Assembly: GCA_017432345.1 (NCBI GenBank)
Contig: JAFRJI010000024.1
Location: forward strand, 1 to 64,000
Direction of reading: 5' to 3'
Source of the DNA: Bacillota bacterium
GTDB lineage: Bacteria; Bacillota; Clostridia; Peptostreptococcales; Anaerovoracaceae
Length of the DNA: 64,000 nucleotides
Below the pieces are notes generated by a model. The model had not been told where the DNA came from, did not search any database, and was given only the letters and a program-made list of their open reading frames with translations. Shown in pieces: positions 51,704-61,012 of the stretch; position 1 is the first letter of the stretch, and each line of letters starts with the position of its first letter. A program made the translations under genes and the position numbers.

Positions 51704-52159
51704 ATGTTGAAACGAACGAAAAAAATAGGCTATATGGTCGTTGTTGTGGCCTTTGCAATCGCGATGGTGGGCTTTGCGCTGACCGGCTGCGGGAGCAAGT
51801 ATAACGCGCCGGCCGGTATTGTGGGGGACTGGACGTGCCGTGATCTGGCTTCGGATGAGACGACCGATACGAGTTTTTATAAGCTGACGGTCTCAGAGGA
51901 CGGCTCGTTCTCGCTGTACGATTATGCTTCCGGAAATCCGGGGATTTCCGGCAATATGTACTGCGATGATACGGGCAATCTAGGTATCATCAATATCGAG
52001 TGCGACAGCGCTGATTTCGATCCGCCGTTTTGCTGGCAGAGTCTCAGTCAAAACGCGCGTCTCCGATACAAGGTGATCAGCAGCGATACCATCAAGCTGG
52101 GCTATGTCGGAGTCTGGCTGATCTTCGACCGATCTACTGAAGAGGAGAGCGACGAGTAG
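51704..52159 (+). CDS. Small lipoprotein, function unknown
   Basis: The 151-residue protein has a lipobox (GFALTGC) and a beta-rich domain of a type seen in many small Firmicute lipoproteins (IVGDWTCRD, YKLTVSEDGSFSLYDYASG, LGYVGVWLIFDR). AAGGAG precedes the ATG; a TTG at 51695 is too close to it. Its last bases form one arm of a 20-nt inverted repeat. Confidence 0.8.
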   Translation: MLKRTKKIGYMVVVVAFAIAMVGFALTGCGSKYNAPAGIVGDWTCRDLASDETTDTSFYKLTVSEDGSFSLYDYASGNPGISGNMYCDDTGNLGIINIECDSADFDPPFCWQSLSQNARLRYKVISSDTIKLGYVGVWLIFDRSTEEESDE

Positions 52160-52300
52160 TGACCGCAGCGCTTCCGCAGGAGCAGCTAAATCCCGTGCAC
52201 TGTCTGAGCTATCAGGCGAGTTTGCACGGGATTCTGTTTTCTGTGAATGAGCATCTATGGCCTGCTGTGACGAGGACCCAGCTGCGGTCACTGCTCGTCG
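52150..52300. repeat. 20-nt imperfect inverted repeat enclosing a terminator hairpin
   Basis: Arms 52150-52169 and 52281-52300 are inverted copies matching at 19 of 20 positions. Inside lies CCCGTGCA/TGCACGGG (52192-52199, 52223-52230) followed by ATTCTGTTTTC, a likely terminator of the lipoprotein gene. The rest of the gap to 52396 holds a second hairpin (AAAGCGG/CCGCTTT, about 52339-52367). No coding frame is convincing. Confidence 0.6.
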
Positions 52301-52396
52301 CCTCCACACAGAGAAGATGCCAGCACAGAGAAAGCGGAGGTACCGCCCGATGCGACACCCCCGCTTTGCTGCATGATTTTTGCGATGAGATCCGGC

Positions 52397-52630
52397 TTAT
52401 TCCTTGATAAGGCCCTTCTCCAGCTTTGCTCCATGGATGATCTGAAGAATCTCGTCTTCTTCAAAGTGCTTGATATATTTATCTTCGATCTCCTGCACTT
52501 CTTCCTCCGTCATTGCCTTGTCCAGCAGGTCCTTCAGAAGCTCTTTCGCAAGGTGATTTTCATGATGCGGTACCAGCATTTTTTCGGATGCGTCTTCGAT
52601 CTCATGAATCAAGTCTTTTACAGATTCCAT
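52397..52630 (-). CDS. Small acidic hypothetical protein
   Basis: The 77-residue protein is largely alpha-helical and charged (IHEIEDASEKMLVPHHENHL, MTEEEVQEIEDKYIKHF). GGGGGG lies upstream of the ATG. No family is recognised; it stands alone with a promoter-like upstream AT-rich region. Confidence 0.65.
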   Translation of the reverse strand: MESVKDLIHEIEDASEKMLVPHHENHLAKELLKDLLDKAMTEEEVQEIEDKYIKHFEEDEILQIIHGAKLEKGLIKE

Positions 52631-52734
52631 TGTTTTTGCCCCCTATCGTTCGGTAAGATTTATTTCACATCAGTATTGTACCACAAAACCCAGAAATTAC
52701 TCGTATATTTATTACAGAAAATGCGTTTTTCTTA

Positions 52735-52863
52735 TTGACTGTCATAAATTAATATGCTATCCTTTTACCATGTTAAAGCAGAACAACAACTCATAAATAT
52801 ATATTCCCTCTAAAATTAACCATCTAACGCAAAAAGCCGCCCTTTTCACAAGAGCGGTTTTTT
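52735..52863 (+). ncRNA. Candidate small RNA with promoter and terminator
   Basis: TTGACT (52735-52740), 17 nt and TATCCT (52758-52763) are followed by about 70 nt of AT-rich sequence without a ribosome binding site. A hairpin CCGC/GCGG (52837-52840, 52854-52857) with six T residues ends it. The hairpin is bidirectional and also serves the racemase gene, so the small RNA is tentative. Confidence 0.4.
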
Positions 52864-52891
52864 GTATCTCGAAACTGCTTTTTTCGTGTTT

Positions 52892-53977
52892 TTAGATGAA
52901 TTCTTTGGTCACGTACTCGCTGGTCGCAAGCCGCAGAACGGCGCCGTATTCCAGCGTGAACTGGACCGTATCGCCGACCTTGTATTCCCGATCCGACTTC
53001 GTGACATCGAGGATCAGATGGTCGGAGCTGGCGCCCAGTACATCGACCTTCTCATCCAGCGGAATCATGCCGCCCCGGTCCGTATCCTGCTGCCCGATGG
53101 CGAGGATCGCCCGCTTGATTTCCCCGCGGTCTTCATAGTACGGCTTCTGCCCGAACGCATCCACGCCCACTTCGCCAATCGGCAGCGAAGGCTTTGTTTT
53201 CAGTTCCACGATCTGCGCTTCGCAGAGAAGCCCGTCGCCGACGGTTCCCGGCAGATCCGCGCCGTACGCCGTGTCGTTGCCGAGCAGGAAACTCTCGCCG
53301 AGACGGAGATTGTTGATCTTTTCCGGCAGCTGCCCTTCGCCCACCAGATAGATGGAACTGGAATTTCCGCCGGAAATCATCTGCAGCTGGATGCCCAGCT
53401 TCTCTTCCACTTTCCCGGCGATGTCGCAAAGCACCGAAAGGTTGTCGTATTTCGGAATGATGGCGCCGTAACAGGTCAGGTTCGTGCCCATCCCGTACAG
53501 TTCTACGTTCTTCATGGCGTGGATCTTTGCCGCCGTCTCCAGGATCTCCTCTTTGTTCCGGAAGAAGATCCCCTCCCGCAGATCGCCGAGGTCCACCATC
53601 AAAACGACCTTGTGGGTTTTGCCCTGTTTCGCCGCCTCCTGATCGAGTGCCTCGATCGTCGCCAGCTCGGAATTGAAGCTGATGTCCGCGTACTTCACAA
53701 CGTCTTCGATCTCGGACATCATCGGCAACCGCAGCAAAACACTCTGCTTGCCGCTGACCTCCACGAGATCCTGATATTTCTTTATGTTTTCGATCCGTGA
53801 ATCCGCCAGGAAATCGACCCGCGGATGGTCGGTGATCATCTTCGCGACCTCACGGTTCGCGCAAAGGCATTTGGTGACGATCATCATCGTGCAGCCCCCG
53901 TCGTCCTTCGTGATCTTCGCGACCGCGTCGATATTCTCCCTAAGTTTCTTTAGATCGATCAGTAATTTCGGATACAT
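52892..53977 (-). CDS. PLP-dependent alanine/ornithine racemase family enzyme
   Basis: The 361-residue protein has fold-type III PLP Lys36 in MMIVTKCLCAN, MVDLGDLREGIFF and ISGGNSSSIYLV, with an alanine-racemase-like C-terminal beta domain. This group includes clostridial ornithine racemase, which feeds ornithine fermentation. Substrate choice between Orn, Ala and others is not certain from sequence. It is divergent from ridA. Confidence 0.87.
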   Translation of the reverse strand: MYPKLLIDLKKLRENIDAVAKITKDDGGCTMMIVTKCLCANREVAKMITDHPRVDFLADSRIENIKKYQDLVEVSGKQSVLLRLPMMSEIEDVVKYADISFNSELATIEALDQEAAKQGKTHKVVLMVDLGDLREGIFFRNKEEILETAAKIHAMKNVELYGMGTNLTCYGAIIPKYDNLSVLCDIAGKVEEKLGIQLQMISGGNSSSIYLVGEGQLPEKINNLRLGESFLLGNDTAYGADLPGTVGDGLLCEAQIVELKTKPSLPIGEVGVDAFGQKPYYEDRGEIKRAILAIGQQDTDRGGMIPLDEKVDVLGASSDHLILDVTKSDREYKVGDTVQFTLEYGAVLRLATSEYVTKEFI

Positions 53978-54072
53978 ATTCCCTTCCTCCTTGTATTATG
54001 CTTGCCCTCATTATACCATTTTGTGCTACAATATAGCCATGATGAACGAAAAAATATGAGGAGGAGCATAAA

Positions 54073-54447
54073 ATGAAAATCATCCACACTGAAAAAGCTC
54101 CGGCTGCGGTCGGTCCATATTCACAAGCTATCGTCATCGGTGACCTGGTCTACACATCCGGCCAGATTCCACTCGATCCGGCAACCGGCAACATCGTTCA
54201 GGGAGATGTCCAGGCGCAGACCGAACAGGTCATGACCAATCTGGGGGCTGTTCTGGAAGAAGCCGGCGCTTCCTTCGAGAGCGCCGTCAAGACGATGTGT
54301 TTCCTGGCAGACATGAACGACTTCGGCGCGTTCAACGAGATCTACGCGAAATACTTCACCGGCAAGCCGGCCCGTTCCTGCGTAGCGGTCAAAGAACTGC
54401 CGAAGGGGGCCCTTTGCGAGGTCGAAGTGATTGCCGTCTGCAAATAG
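54073..54447 (+). CDS. ridA: RidA family enamine/imine deaminase
   Basis: The 124-residue protein has the full RidA signature: [35 protein letters not shown] and [20 protein letters not shown] with the catalytic Arg. It hydrolyses reactive 2-aminoacrylate released by PLP enzymes, consistent with the adjacent divergent PLP racemase. GAGGAGG precedes the start. Confidence 0.95.
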   Translation: MKIIHTEKAPAAVGPYSQAIVIGDLVYTSGQIPLDPATGNIVQGDVQAQTEQVMTNLGAVLEEAGASFESAVKTMCFLADMNDFGAFNEIYAKYFTGKPARSCVAVKELPKGALCEVEVIAVCK

Positions 54448-54469
54448 CATCAAAAATCAGTGGCAACGA

Positions 54470-54497
54470 AAAAACCCCGGAATGTTCCGGGGTTTTT
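54470..54497. terminator. Bidirectional terminator between ridA and rpsI
   Basis: CCCCGGA-atg-TTCCGGGG with A-run and T-run flanks forms a terminator for both convergent genes. Confidence 0.9.
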
Positions 54498-54517
54498 GAG
54501 TACATAGTTCGTAAAAA

Positions 54518-54913
54518 CTAACGCTTTGAGAACTGGCTTGCTCTTCTCGCCTTCTTGAGTCCGTACTTCTTTCTTTCTTTCATACGGGAGTCTCTCGTCA
54601 GGAATCCAGCAGCCTTCAGCGGTGCTCTATAAGCTTCTCTGTCCGCTTCGCAAAGAGCTCTGGAGATACCATGTCTCAGCGCTCCGGCCTGTCCGGTGTA
54701 GCCGCCGCCCTTAACGGTAGCGATCACGTCGAACTTGCCTTCACAACCGGCGATCTCGAACGGTCTCTTTACCTCTCTCTTAACGATATCCAGTGCAAGG
54801 TATTCGTCGAGAGGCTTGTCGTTTACTGTGATATTTCCAGTGCCAGGGATGAGTCTTACTCTGGCAACGGATGATTTTCTTCTACCTGTTCCGTAGTACT
54901 GTGTCTTAGCCAT
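54518..54913 (-). CDS. rpsI: Ribosomal protein S9
   Basis: The 131-residue protein begins [20 protein letters not shown] and ends [11 protein letters not shown], the uS9 hallmark. It is cotranscribed 20 nt after rplM, as in most bacteria. Confidence 0.98.
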   Translation of the reverse strand: MAKTQYYGTGRRKSSVARVRLIPGTGNITVNDKPLDEYLALDIVKREVKRPFEIAGCEGKFDVIATVKGGGYTGQAGALRHGISRALCEADREAYRAPLKAAGFLTRDSRMKERKKYGLKKARRASQFSKR

Positions 54914-54933
54914 CGTTCAAATCCTCCCTTCCA

Positions 54934-55362
54934 CTAAATATCCAGAACTTCCGGTTTCTGAGCTGCGTGATCGTGCTCAGGACCTGCATAGACCTTTAAC
55001 TTCTTGAACATCTGTCTGCCAAGCTTGCCGTTCGGCATCATGCCCTTGACTGCGTGTCTTACAACTTCGGTCGGGTGCTTTTCCAGCATCTGTTCCATCG
55101 TCATTTCTCTCAGGCCACCCGGATAACCAGTGTGATGCTTATAGATCTTTTCCTGTCTCTTCTTGCCTGTTACCGCGACCTTCTCTGCGTTGATAACGAT
55201 GACGTAATCTCCACAGTCAACGTGCGGTGTGTAGATCGGCTTGTTTTTTCCTCTGAGGATCATGGCGATCTGTGAAGCCATTCTTCCCAGATTCTTTCCG
55301 TCTGCATCGATCACGTACCACTTACGTTCGACCTCTGCAGGCTTTGCGATAAATGAACTCAT
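54934..55362 (-). CDS. rplM: Ribosomal protein L13
   Basis: The 142-residue protein has [16 protein letters not shown] and [17 protein letters not shown] [13 protein letters not shown], with [20 protein letters not shown] near the end, typical of uL13. It leads the rplM-rpsI operon. Confidence 0.98.
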   Translation of the reverse strand: MSSFIAKPAEVERKWYVIDADGKNLGRMASQIAMILRGKNKPIYTPHVDCGDYVIVINAEKVAVTGKKRQEKIYKHHTGYPGGLREMTMEQMLEKHPTEVVRHAVKGMMPNGKLGRQMFKKLKVYAGPEHDHAAQKPEVLDI

Positions 55363-55592
55363 GTCTCTTCCTTTCTACCTACTCAGTTCCAGTCGGAACG
55401 CTTTCGGCCCTGCCTACTGGGATCTGCCGCGGTCTCTGCCTGCGGTGATCGTGTTCGGCGAACAAAAGTAACTTCTGCCGTGCTCGCTGCCGGGTCTTGC
55501 AAAGGCCTTAGCCCCGCACCCTGCTCACACGAAAAAACCATGCCACGTGCGTGACACGAAGTCATTGTATACTTCCGGCACATGACTGTCAA
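55363..55592 (-). promoter_or_regulatory. rplM-rpsI promoter and GC-rich leader
   Basis: On the minus strand TTGACA (55587-55592), 17 nt and TACAAT (55564-55569) form a near-consensus promoter. The following leader of about 190 nt is much more GC-rich than other gaps, has small hairpins (GTTCGCCGAAC, GTTCCgactGGAAC) and may include the L13 autoregulatory leader. No coding frame is apparent. Confidence 0.6.
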
Positions 55593-55613
55593 GTATTTTC
55601 AATCGATCCAAGG

Positions 55614-57374
55614 CTATTGGATGACGATCTTGACTTTCTTCTTCAGCGCTTTGCCGTTGATGTTCTTCGCCTCGAAAATGGTGATGTAGGCCGTCCCTTT
55701 TTTCTTCGGGGTGACGACGCCTTTCGAGGATACCTTGATCTTCTTATTGGAAGCTCTGTATTTCAGCGTCCAGCCGTCAGTCGCCATGGCACCCAGCGAG
55801 AACTTGCCATCGGCCTTGAGAACTTTGTACGTCTTCTGCGGCGTGATGATCGCGCGCTTCGAATACTCGAGATTCGTGAACTTTATCCGCTTCTTTTTCG
55901 CGTATTTCTGCGCCGCGGAGTTGCTGTAGCCTTTGATTCTCTTGAGATAGCCGCTGTCGAACGCATCCGACTCGATTTTCTTGACGCCGGCCGGGATCGT
56001 AATGTTCGTCAGCCGTTTGCAAAATTCAAATGCGCCGCCTTCGATCCGCTGGACGGAATTCGGGATGTTGATCTTCTTTAACTGGTAACAGAATCGGAAG
56101 GCATCTTCCGGGATGATGGTCAACTTATTGCTGAGCGTCGGGAATGTGGTCAGATGCGTGCACTCCGTGAACGCGCTCTCCCCGATCGCATCGATCGGAT
56201 TCGGGAAATGGATCGTTTTCAGTTTGCCGCACTGCAGGAACATATTGATTGGGATTTCTCTTGACACCTTGGAATACTCGACGGATTCCAACCTCAAGCA
56301 CCGGAAGAACATGGTGCGTCCCAGATATTCCGCGCTGGAAATATCCATTTTCGTAAGATGTGTGCACTCTTCAAAAGCGTCTTCGTCAATAAATGAGACC
56401 TTTTCTGTGTTGATGCCTGTCAGCCTTGTGCACTTGTCAAAGGCGCCTTCTCCGATATACTTGACGGATTCCGGCAGGACGACTTTCTCCAGCACCTTGT
56501 TGGTGCGGACTTCCGCAAGCGGCCGGTCCCACTGCTCCACTAATTCATAGTTCGCGAAGGCATAATCGCCGATTGCCACGATTCCGTCCGGAACGTTCAC
56601 GGCGATCTCACTGTTGGCGTATTGGTATTCCATGAGGGTGCCGCCGACGATCTTCATGTTATTCTCTTCCCGCACGTAAGGTTCCATAACGTCCGGCTCA
56701 AAGGCATGAAAACCGACAAATTCCACCTGATCGAGCCCTTCAACGGAGGTCAGCTGCGAATCATAAAACGCTCCCAGCCCGATGTATTTGACCGACCCCG
56801 GAATGCGGACCGTTTCAAGCGGCGTGTCGACGAAGGCCTGGTCGTCGATCTTCTCCAGACCGTCCGGAAGCTGGATCTCCGTGAGGCTGTTGTTGCAGAA
56901 GAACGCGGAATCCCCGATCACCTTTAAAGTGGACGGAAGCTGTACGCGCTCCAGTCCGCAGAACAAAAAGGCTCCTTCGCCGAGTTCCTCCACGCCTTCC
57001 GGAATGACGATCTCCGTTGCGCCGATCTGGTTGAAACAGTAGTATCCGATCCGCTTCAGCGTGCTCGGCAGCTGCACTTCCGTGATCGATTTGTCATAGG
57101 CGAACCACTCGCTGCCGGTGTCGGTGATTCCTTCCCCGATGACGACCTTCTGGATCTGCTCTTCGTAAGCGCGCCAAGGTTTCTTGGTTTCACCGCCGTT
57201 ATAGTCCGGCATTGCGCCTTCGCCTTCGATCGTCAGTACGCCGTCTTCGAAGCTCCATGTAAAGCCGTCCCCGAAGGTCCCTTCTGCCGCAAATGCAAAA
57301 GCCGCAGTGACCATGACGATGGCCACTGCAACTGTACTGATGATGGATACTCTTAAAATGCGTTCCTTTCTCAT
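55614..57374 (-). CDS. Secreted BspA-like leucine-rich-repeat protein
   Basis: The 586-residue protein has a signal peptide (ending AFAFAAEG), about a dozen BspA-type LRR_5 repeats (ITEVQLPSTLKRIGYYCFNQ-type) and a C-terminal Lys-rich Ig-like domain (KVSSKGVVTPKKKGTAYITI). It is probably a surface adhesin. The ATG overlaps the tyrS stop by ATGA, an unusual coupling of a surface protein to a tRNA synthetase. Confidence 0.9.
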   Translation of the reverse strand: MRKERILRVSIISTVAVAIVMVTAAFAFAAEGTFGDGFTWSFEDGVLTIEGEGAMPDYNGGETKKPWRAYEEQIQKVVIGEGITDTGSEWFAYDKSITEVQLPSTLKRIGYYCFNQIGATEIVIPEGVEELGEGAFLFCGLERVQLPSTLKVIGDSAFFCNNSLTEIQLPDGLEKIDDQAFVDTPLETVRIPGSVKYIGLGAFYDSQLTSVEGLDQVEFVGFHAFEPDVMEPYVREENNMKIVGGTLMEYQYANSEIAVNVPDGIVAIGDYAFANYELVEQWDRPLAEVRTNKVLEKVVLPESVKYIGEGAFDKCTRLTGINTEKVSFIDEDAFEECTHLTKMDISSAEYLGRTMFFRCLRLESVEYSKVSREIPINMFLQCGKLKTIHFPNPIDAIGESAFTECTHLTTFPTLSNKLTIIPEDAFRFCYQLKKINIPNSVQRIEGGAFEFCKRLTNITIPAGVKKIESDAFDSGYLKRIKGYSNSAAQKYAKKKRIKFTNLEYSKRAIITPQKTYKVLKADGKFSLGAMATDGWTLKYRASNKKIKVSSKGVVTPKKKGTAYITIFEAKNINGKALKKKVKIVIQ

Positions 57375-58735
57375 TTCAATGTTACCATGATTTTCTTTTT
57401 CTTACCCTTCTCGACGAGCATTTTGCCGTCCTTGAAGGAATCCGCTGTGATAAGGAATTTCTTATCGGTGATTTTCTCGCCGTCGATCTTCAGACCGCCC
57501 TGTTCGATGGTCATGAATCCTTCGCGGTTGCTCGGAACGAGCCCCAGTTCCTTGATGAAGGAAACGACGCCGAGACCGCCCATATCATTTCCGTCCTTGT
57601 CAGTGCTCTGCAGATCCGACGCGGCGAATTCCACAACCGGCAGATTCTCGATGCCGCCGCCACCGCCTCCGAACGCGGCACGGGCCGCGGCCTGAGCTTT
57701 TGCAGCCTCTTCTTCACCGTGCACCAGCTTCGTGACCTCGAACGCGAGGATCTCTTTCGCCTGGTTGATTTGTTCACCCGGAAGCGCGGAAAGCCGCTCG
57801 ACTTCTTCCATCGGCAGGAACGTCAGCATGCGCAGGCACTTGTTCACGTCAGCGTCGCCCACGTTTCTCCAGTACTGATAGAACTCATATGGCGATGTCT
57901 TTTCCGGACTGAGCCACAGCGCGCCCTTCTGGGTCTTGCCCATCTTCTTGCCTTCGCTGTTGGTCAGGAGTGAGAACGTCATGCCGTAAACTTCCTTGCC
58001 GACTTTCTTTCTCGTCAGGTCGACGCCGCCGATGATGTTCGACCACTGGTCGTCTCCGCCGAACTGAATCTTCACGTCAATGTCTCTGGCCATGACCATG
58101 AAGTCGTAGCTCTGCATGAGCATGTAGTTCATCTCGAACATCGTCAATCCGCCTTCGCGGGCCATTCTCTGCTTGAACGCCTCCGCCCGGAGCATCGTGT
58201 TGACGTTGAACAGGGAACCGATCTCGCGCAGGAAATCGATATAATTCAACGGTCTCAGCCAGCGCGCGTTGTTCACGGCGATCGCCTTGCCCGGTTCCGG
58301 CGTCTTGTTCTCGTGTCCCGGCGTGTAGACGCCTTCGTTGCCTTCGTACTTCCATTCCTCGTCGAACTCCAGGAACTGTTCAAAAAGCTTTTTGAACTGC
58401 TCGCAGTTGTGCTCGATCGTTTCGATGTCCATGACCTTACGCATATCCGTTCTGCCGGACGGGTCGCCGACCATGCCGGTGCCGCCGCCGATAAGAACGA
58501 CCGGCGTGTGTCCGAACTTCTGCATGTACATCATGATTATTACCTGCATGAAATGCCCTACGTGAAGGCAGTCAGCCGTCGGGTCAAAGCCGATATAGAA
58601 CCTGACCTTCTCATTCTTCAGAAGATCGCGGACCTTTTCTTCATCGGTCGACTGCTCGATGAAGCCGCGTTCTTTCAATACGTCATATACATTTGTGAAC
58701 TTGCTGACATTATCAGGAATAAAATCACAATTCAT
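57371..58735 (-). CDS. tyrS: Tyrosyl-tRNA synthetase
   Basis: The 454-residue protein has the HIGH-type FDPTADCLHVGH, the tyrosine-site YDFMVMARDIDVKIQFGGDDQ'-type segment, KMGKTQKGALWLS as the KMSKS loop and a C-terminal S4 domain. An insertion rich in Ala and Gly (AKAQAAARAAFGGGGGG) lies before the S4 domain. No T-box is visible; only an 8-bp hairpin at 58779-58799 lies upstream. Confidence 0.97.
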   Translation of the reverse strand: MNCDFIPDNVSKFTNVYDVLKERGFIEQSTDEEKVRDLLKNEKVRFYIGFDPTADCLHVGHFMQVIIMMYMQKFGHTPVVLIGGGTGMVGDPSGRTDMRKVMDIETIEHNCEQFKKLFEQFLEFDEEWKYEGNEGVYTPGHENKTPEPGKAIAVNNARWLRPLNYIDFLREIGSLFNVNTMLRAEAFKQRMAREGGLTMFEMNYMLMQSYDFMVMARDIDVKIQFGGDDQWSNIIGGVDLTRKKVGKEVYGMTFSLLTNSEGKKMGKTQKGALWLSPEKTSPYEFYQYWRNVGDADVNKCLRMLTFLPMEEVERLSALPGEQINQAKEILAFEVTKLVHGEEEAAKAQAAARAAFGGGGGGIENLPVVEFAASDLQSTDKDGNDMGGLGVVSFIKELGLVPSNREGFMTIEQGGLKIDGEKITDKKFLITADSFKDGKMLVEKGKKKKIMVTLK

Positions 58736-58778
58736 TACTATCCTCCAAATTTAACCAAAAAATACGGGACCCAAAGCC

Positions 58779-58799
58779 CACCTGCCGCATTGGCAGGTG
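58779..58799 (-). other. Hairpin between upp and tyrS
   Basis: CACCTGCC pairs with GGCAGGTG across a 5-nt loop; a U6 run follows after about 16 nt on the minus strand. It could be a weak terminator or attenuator after upp. Confidence 0.4.
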
Positions 58800-58829
58800 T
58801 GCCTTGCGTCTTCTCTGTGTCCTTAATTC

Positions 58830-59459
58830 TTACTTTGTGCCAAAGATTCTGTCGCCGGCGTCGCCGAGGCCCGGAACGATGTACGCGTTCTCATTGAGGC
58901 AACGGTCGGTTGCGGCGATGTAGATGTCTACATCCGGGTGCGCTTCCTGCAGGACCTTGATTCCTTCCGGAGCAGCGATCAGGCAAAGGAATACGATGTC
59001 CTTGCCGCCTCTGGCCTTTACGAAATCGATGGCCGCGACAGCGCTTCCGCCTGTTGCCAGCATCGGGTCGGTAACGAGGATCTTTCTCTTATCGATGTCC
59101 TCCGGCATTTTGCAGTAGTACTCGACCGGTTCGTGGGTCTCCGGATCTCTGTAGAGACCGACGTGACCGACTTTGGCGTTCGGGATGATTTCGAGAACTC
59201 CGTCAACCATTCCCAGTCCTGCACGGAGGATCGGAACGATCGCAACGTCTTCGCCCTTGAGCATCTTTACCTTCGTGGCGCAGATCGGCGTTTCGATGTC
59301 GACGTCTTCCAGACTCAGATCACGTGTGGATTCATATGTCATCAGCATAGCGATTTCTTTTACCAGCTGACGAAAATCCCTCGTGTTCGTGTTCTTGTCC
59401 CGGATCTGTGCAACTTTGTGCTGAATCAACGGATGATCGAAAACATAAATTTTACCCAT
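58830..59459 (-). CDS. upp: Uracil phosphoribosyltransferase
   Basis: The 209-residue protein has [21 protein letters not shown], the PRPP motif [13 protein letters not shown] and [12 protein letters not shown], all typical of Upp. It salvages uracil to UMP. Confidence 0.97.
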   Translation of the reverse strand: MGKIYVFDHPLIQHKVAQIRDKNTNTRDFRQLVKEIAMLMTYESTRDLSLEDVDIETPICATKVKMLKGEDVAIVPILRAGLGMVDGVLEIIPNAKVGHVGLYRDPETHEPVEYYCKMPEDIDKRKILVTDPMLATGGSAVAAIDFVKARGGKDIVFLCLIAAPEGIKVLQEAHPDVDIYIAATDRCLNENAYIVPGLGDAGDRIFGTK

Positions 59460-59498
59460 TTTGTCCTGCCTTTCTTATATAAAACAAACTTTGATTAA

Positions 59499-59936
59499 CT
59501 AAATCATTTCGTCGAGCATGTCGGTCCGGCGTTTGTGCCGGCCGCCCTCGAACTCGGTGTCAAGCCACGTCTTCGTGATCTCCAGCGCCAGTTCCGGGTC
59601 GGTCGTTCTGCCGCCCAGCGCCAGCATATTCGCGTTGTTGTGCTTTCTCGTCAGCTCCGCCATTTCCACGCTCGTGCAAAGCCCACAGCGCACGCCCTTG
59701 ACTTTGTTGGCCGCGATGGAGATGCCGATGCCGGTGCCGCAGCACACGATCCCGCGGTCCGCTTTGCCGCTGGCGACCGCTTCACCGCAGGCTTTGCCGT
59801 AGATTGGATAGTCCACGGATTCCTCGGAGTGCGTTCCCAGATCCACGATCTTGATGTCATCTCTGGTCCGCAGGTATTCTTTGATTTTCTCTTTCAGCGC
59901 ATAACCGCCGTGGTCGCTGGCTACTGCTATGATCAT
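59499..59936 (-). CDS. rpiB: Ribose 5-phosphate isomerase B
   Basis: The 145-residue protein has ASDHGGYALK, YPIYGKACGEAVASG and IVCCGTGIGISIAANKVKG with the catalytic Cys, and HNNANMLALGGR. It interconverts ribose 5- and ribulose 5-phosphate. It lies between the Sua5-type gene and upp. Confidence 0.96.
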   Translation of the reverse strand: MIIAVASDHGGYALKEKIKEYLRTRDDIKIVDLGTHSEESVDYPIYGKACGEAVASGKADRGIVCCGTGIGISIAANKVKGVRCGLCTSVEMAELTRKHNNANMLALGGRTTDPELALEITKTWLDTEFEGGRHKRRTDMLDEMI

Positions 59937-59965
59937 CTTGTTCCTCCTGTCTGTTGATGCTTTGC

Positions 59966-60997
59966 CTAAACTTTCGCGATGTTGTATCCGGCGGATTTGA
60001 GCATGCGGTTCATCACGGCGAATCCCACGCCGTCGGTGTCGCTCAGCGCACCCGCCAGGATCATGTCGACTCCTTCATTATCCAGATCGCGGAGTTTTGC
60101 AAAGAAATCGTGCGCCGCCTCGATAAAGGCCCGCTCCTCGAAAAGGATGACGCCGACTTTGTTGCCCAGCCGCTCATTCAGCGCCTTAAGCCGGTCGATC
60201 TCCGCGATGACGTCTTCGCGCCGTCCTTCGACGACCAGCATGTCCGCCTTCGGCGCGTAGTGCTTGTATTTCATGCCCGGCGACTTCGGCTGGAAATCGC
60301 TTTCGCCGACGCCGTCTGCCGGGTCCAGTTCGATGTGTTTATTGGCTTCCTTCAGGGACTTGTCGTATTCGACGGTTTTGCCCAGCGCCGCTTCGATGCT
60401 CTCCGCGGTGATGATGCCCGGGCGCAGGATCGTCGGGACTTCGGAGGTCATGTCGATGACCGTGGATTCGATGCCCACGCGGCAGTCATCGCCTGCGATG
60501 ATCGCGTCCACCCGGCCGTCCAGATCCGCGATGACGTCTTTGGCTCTCGTCGGGCTCGGGCTTCCGCTGAGGTTCGCGCTCGGCGCCGCGATCGGGCAGC
60601 CTGCCATCGTGATCAGATCCAGCGCCGCCTGGCTGTCCGGCATCCGCACGCCGACAGTGTCGAGACCGCCCGTCGTCCGGTCCGGAATCTCCGGCCGCTT
60701 TTTCACGACCATGGTCAGCGGACCCGGCCAGAAATTATCGATGATCGAAATGATGTCCGGATTCAGATACCGCGTCAACTGGCCGATGTCGCTGGCCCGT
60801 GAAACGTGCACGATCATAGGGTTGTCGCTCGGCCGTCCCTTTGCTTCATATACTCTCGCCACGGCATCCGCATCCAGCGCGTTGGCGCCCAGCCCATAGA
60901 CCGTTTCGGTCGGGAATGCGACCAGTCCGCCTTTCTGAATGATCCTTGCTGCGATTGCGATGTCTTCTTTACTTGTGGTCAGTATCTTTGTTTTCAT
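59966..60997 (-). CDS. L-threonylcarbamoyladenylate synthase, long Sua5/YwlC type
   Basis: The 343-residue protein has the YrdC domain (GGLVAFPTETVYGLGANALD, KGRPSDNPMIVH, SANLSGSPSPT) and the C-terminal Sua5 domain after a PKSPGMKYKHYAP linker. It makes threonylcarbamoyl-AMP for t6A in tRNAs. Confidence 0.95.
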   Translation of the reverse strand: MKTKILTTSKEDIAIAARIIQKGGLVAFPTETVYGLGANALDADAVARVYEAKGRPSDNPMIVHVSRASDIGQLTRYLNPDIISIIDNFWPGPLTMVVKKRPEIPDRTTGGLDTVGVRMPDSQAALDLITMAGCPIAAPSANLSGSPSPTRAKDVIADLDGRVDAIIAGDDCRVGIESTVIDMTSEVPTILRPGIITAESIEAALGKTVEYDKSLKEANKHIELDPADGVGESDFQPKSPGMKYKHYAPKADMLVVEGRREDVIAEIDRLKALNERLGNKVGVILFEERAFIEAAHDFFAKLRDLDNEGVDMILAGALSDTDGVGFAVMNRMLKSAGYNIAKV

Positions 60998-61012
60998 GCT
61001 TGTGTTCTTCTC

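Noticed and set aside
58736..58829. T-box leader before tyrS
   Set aside because: There is no stem I or T-box sequence, and only about 94 nt are available.
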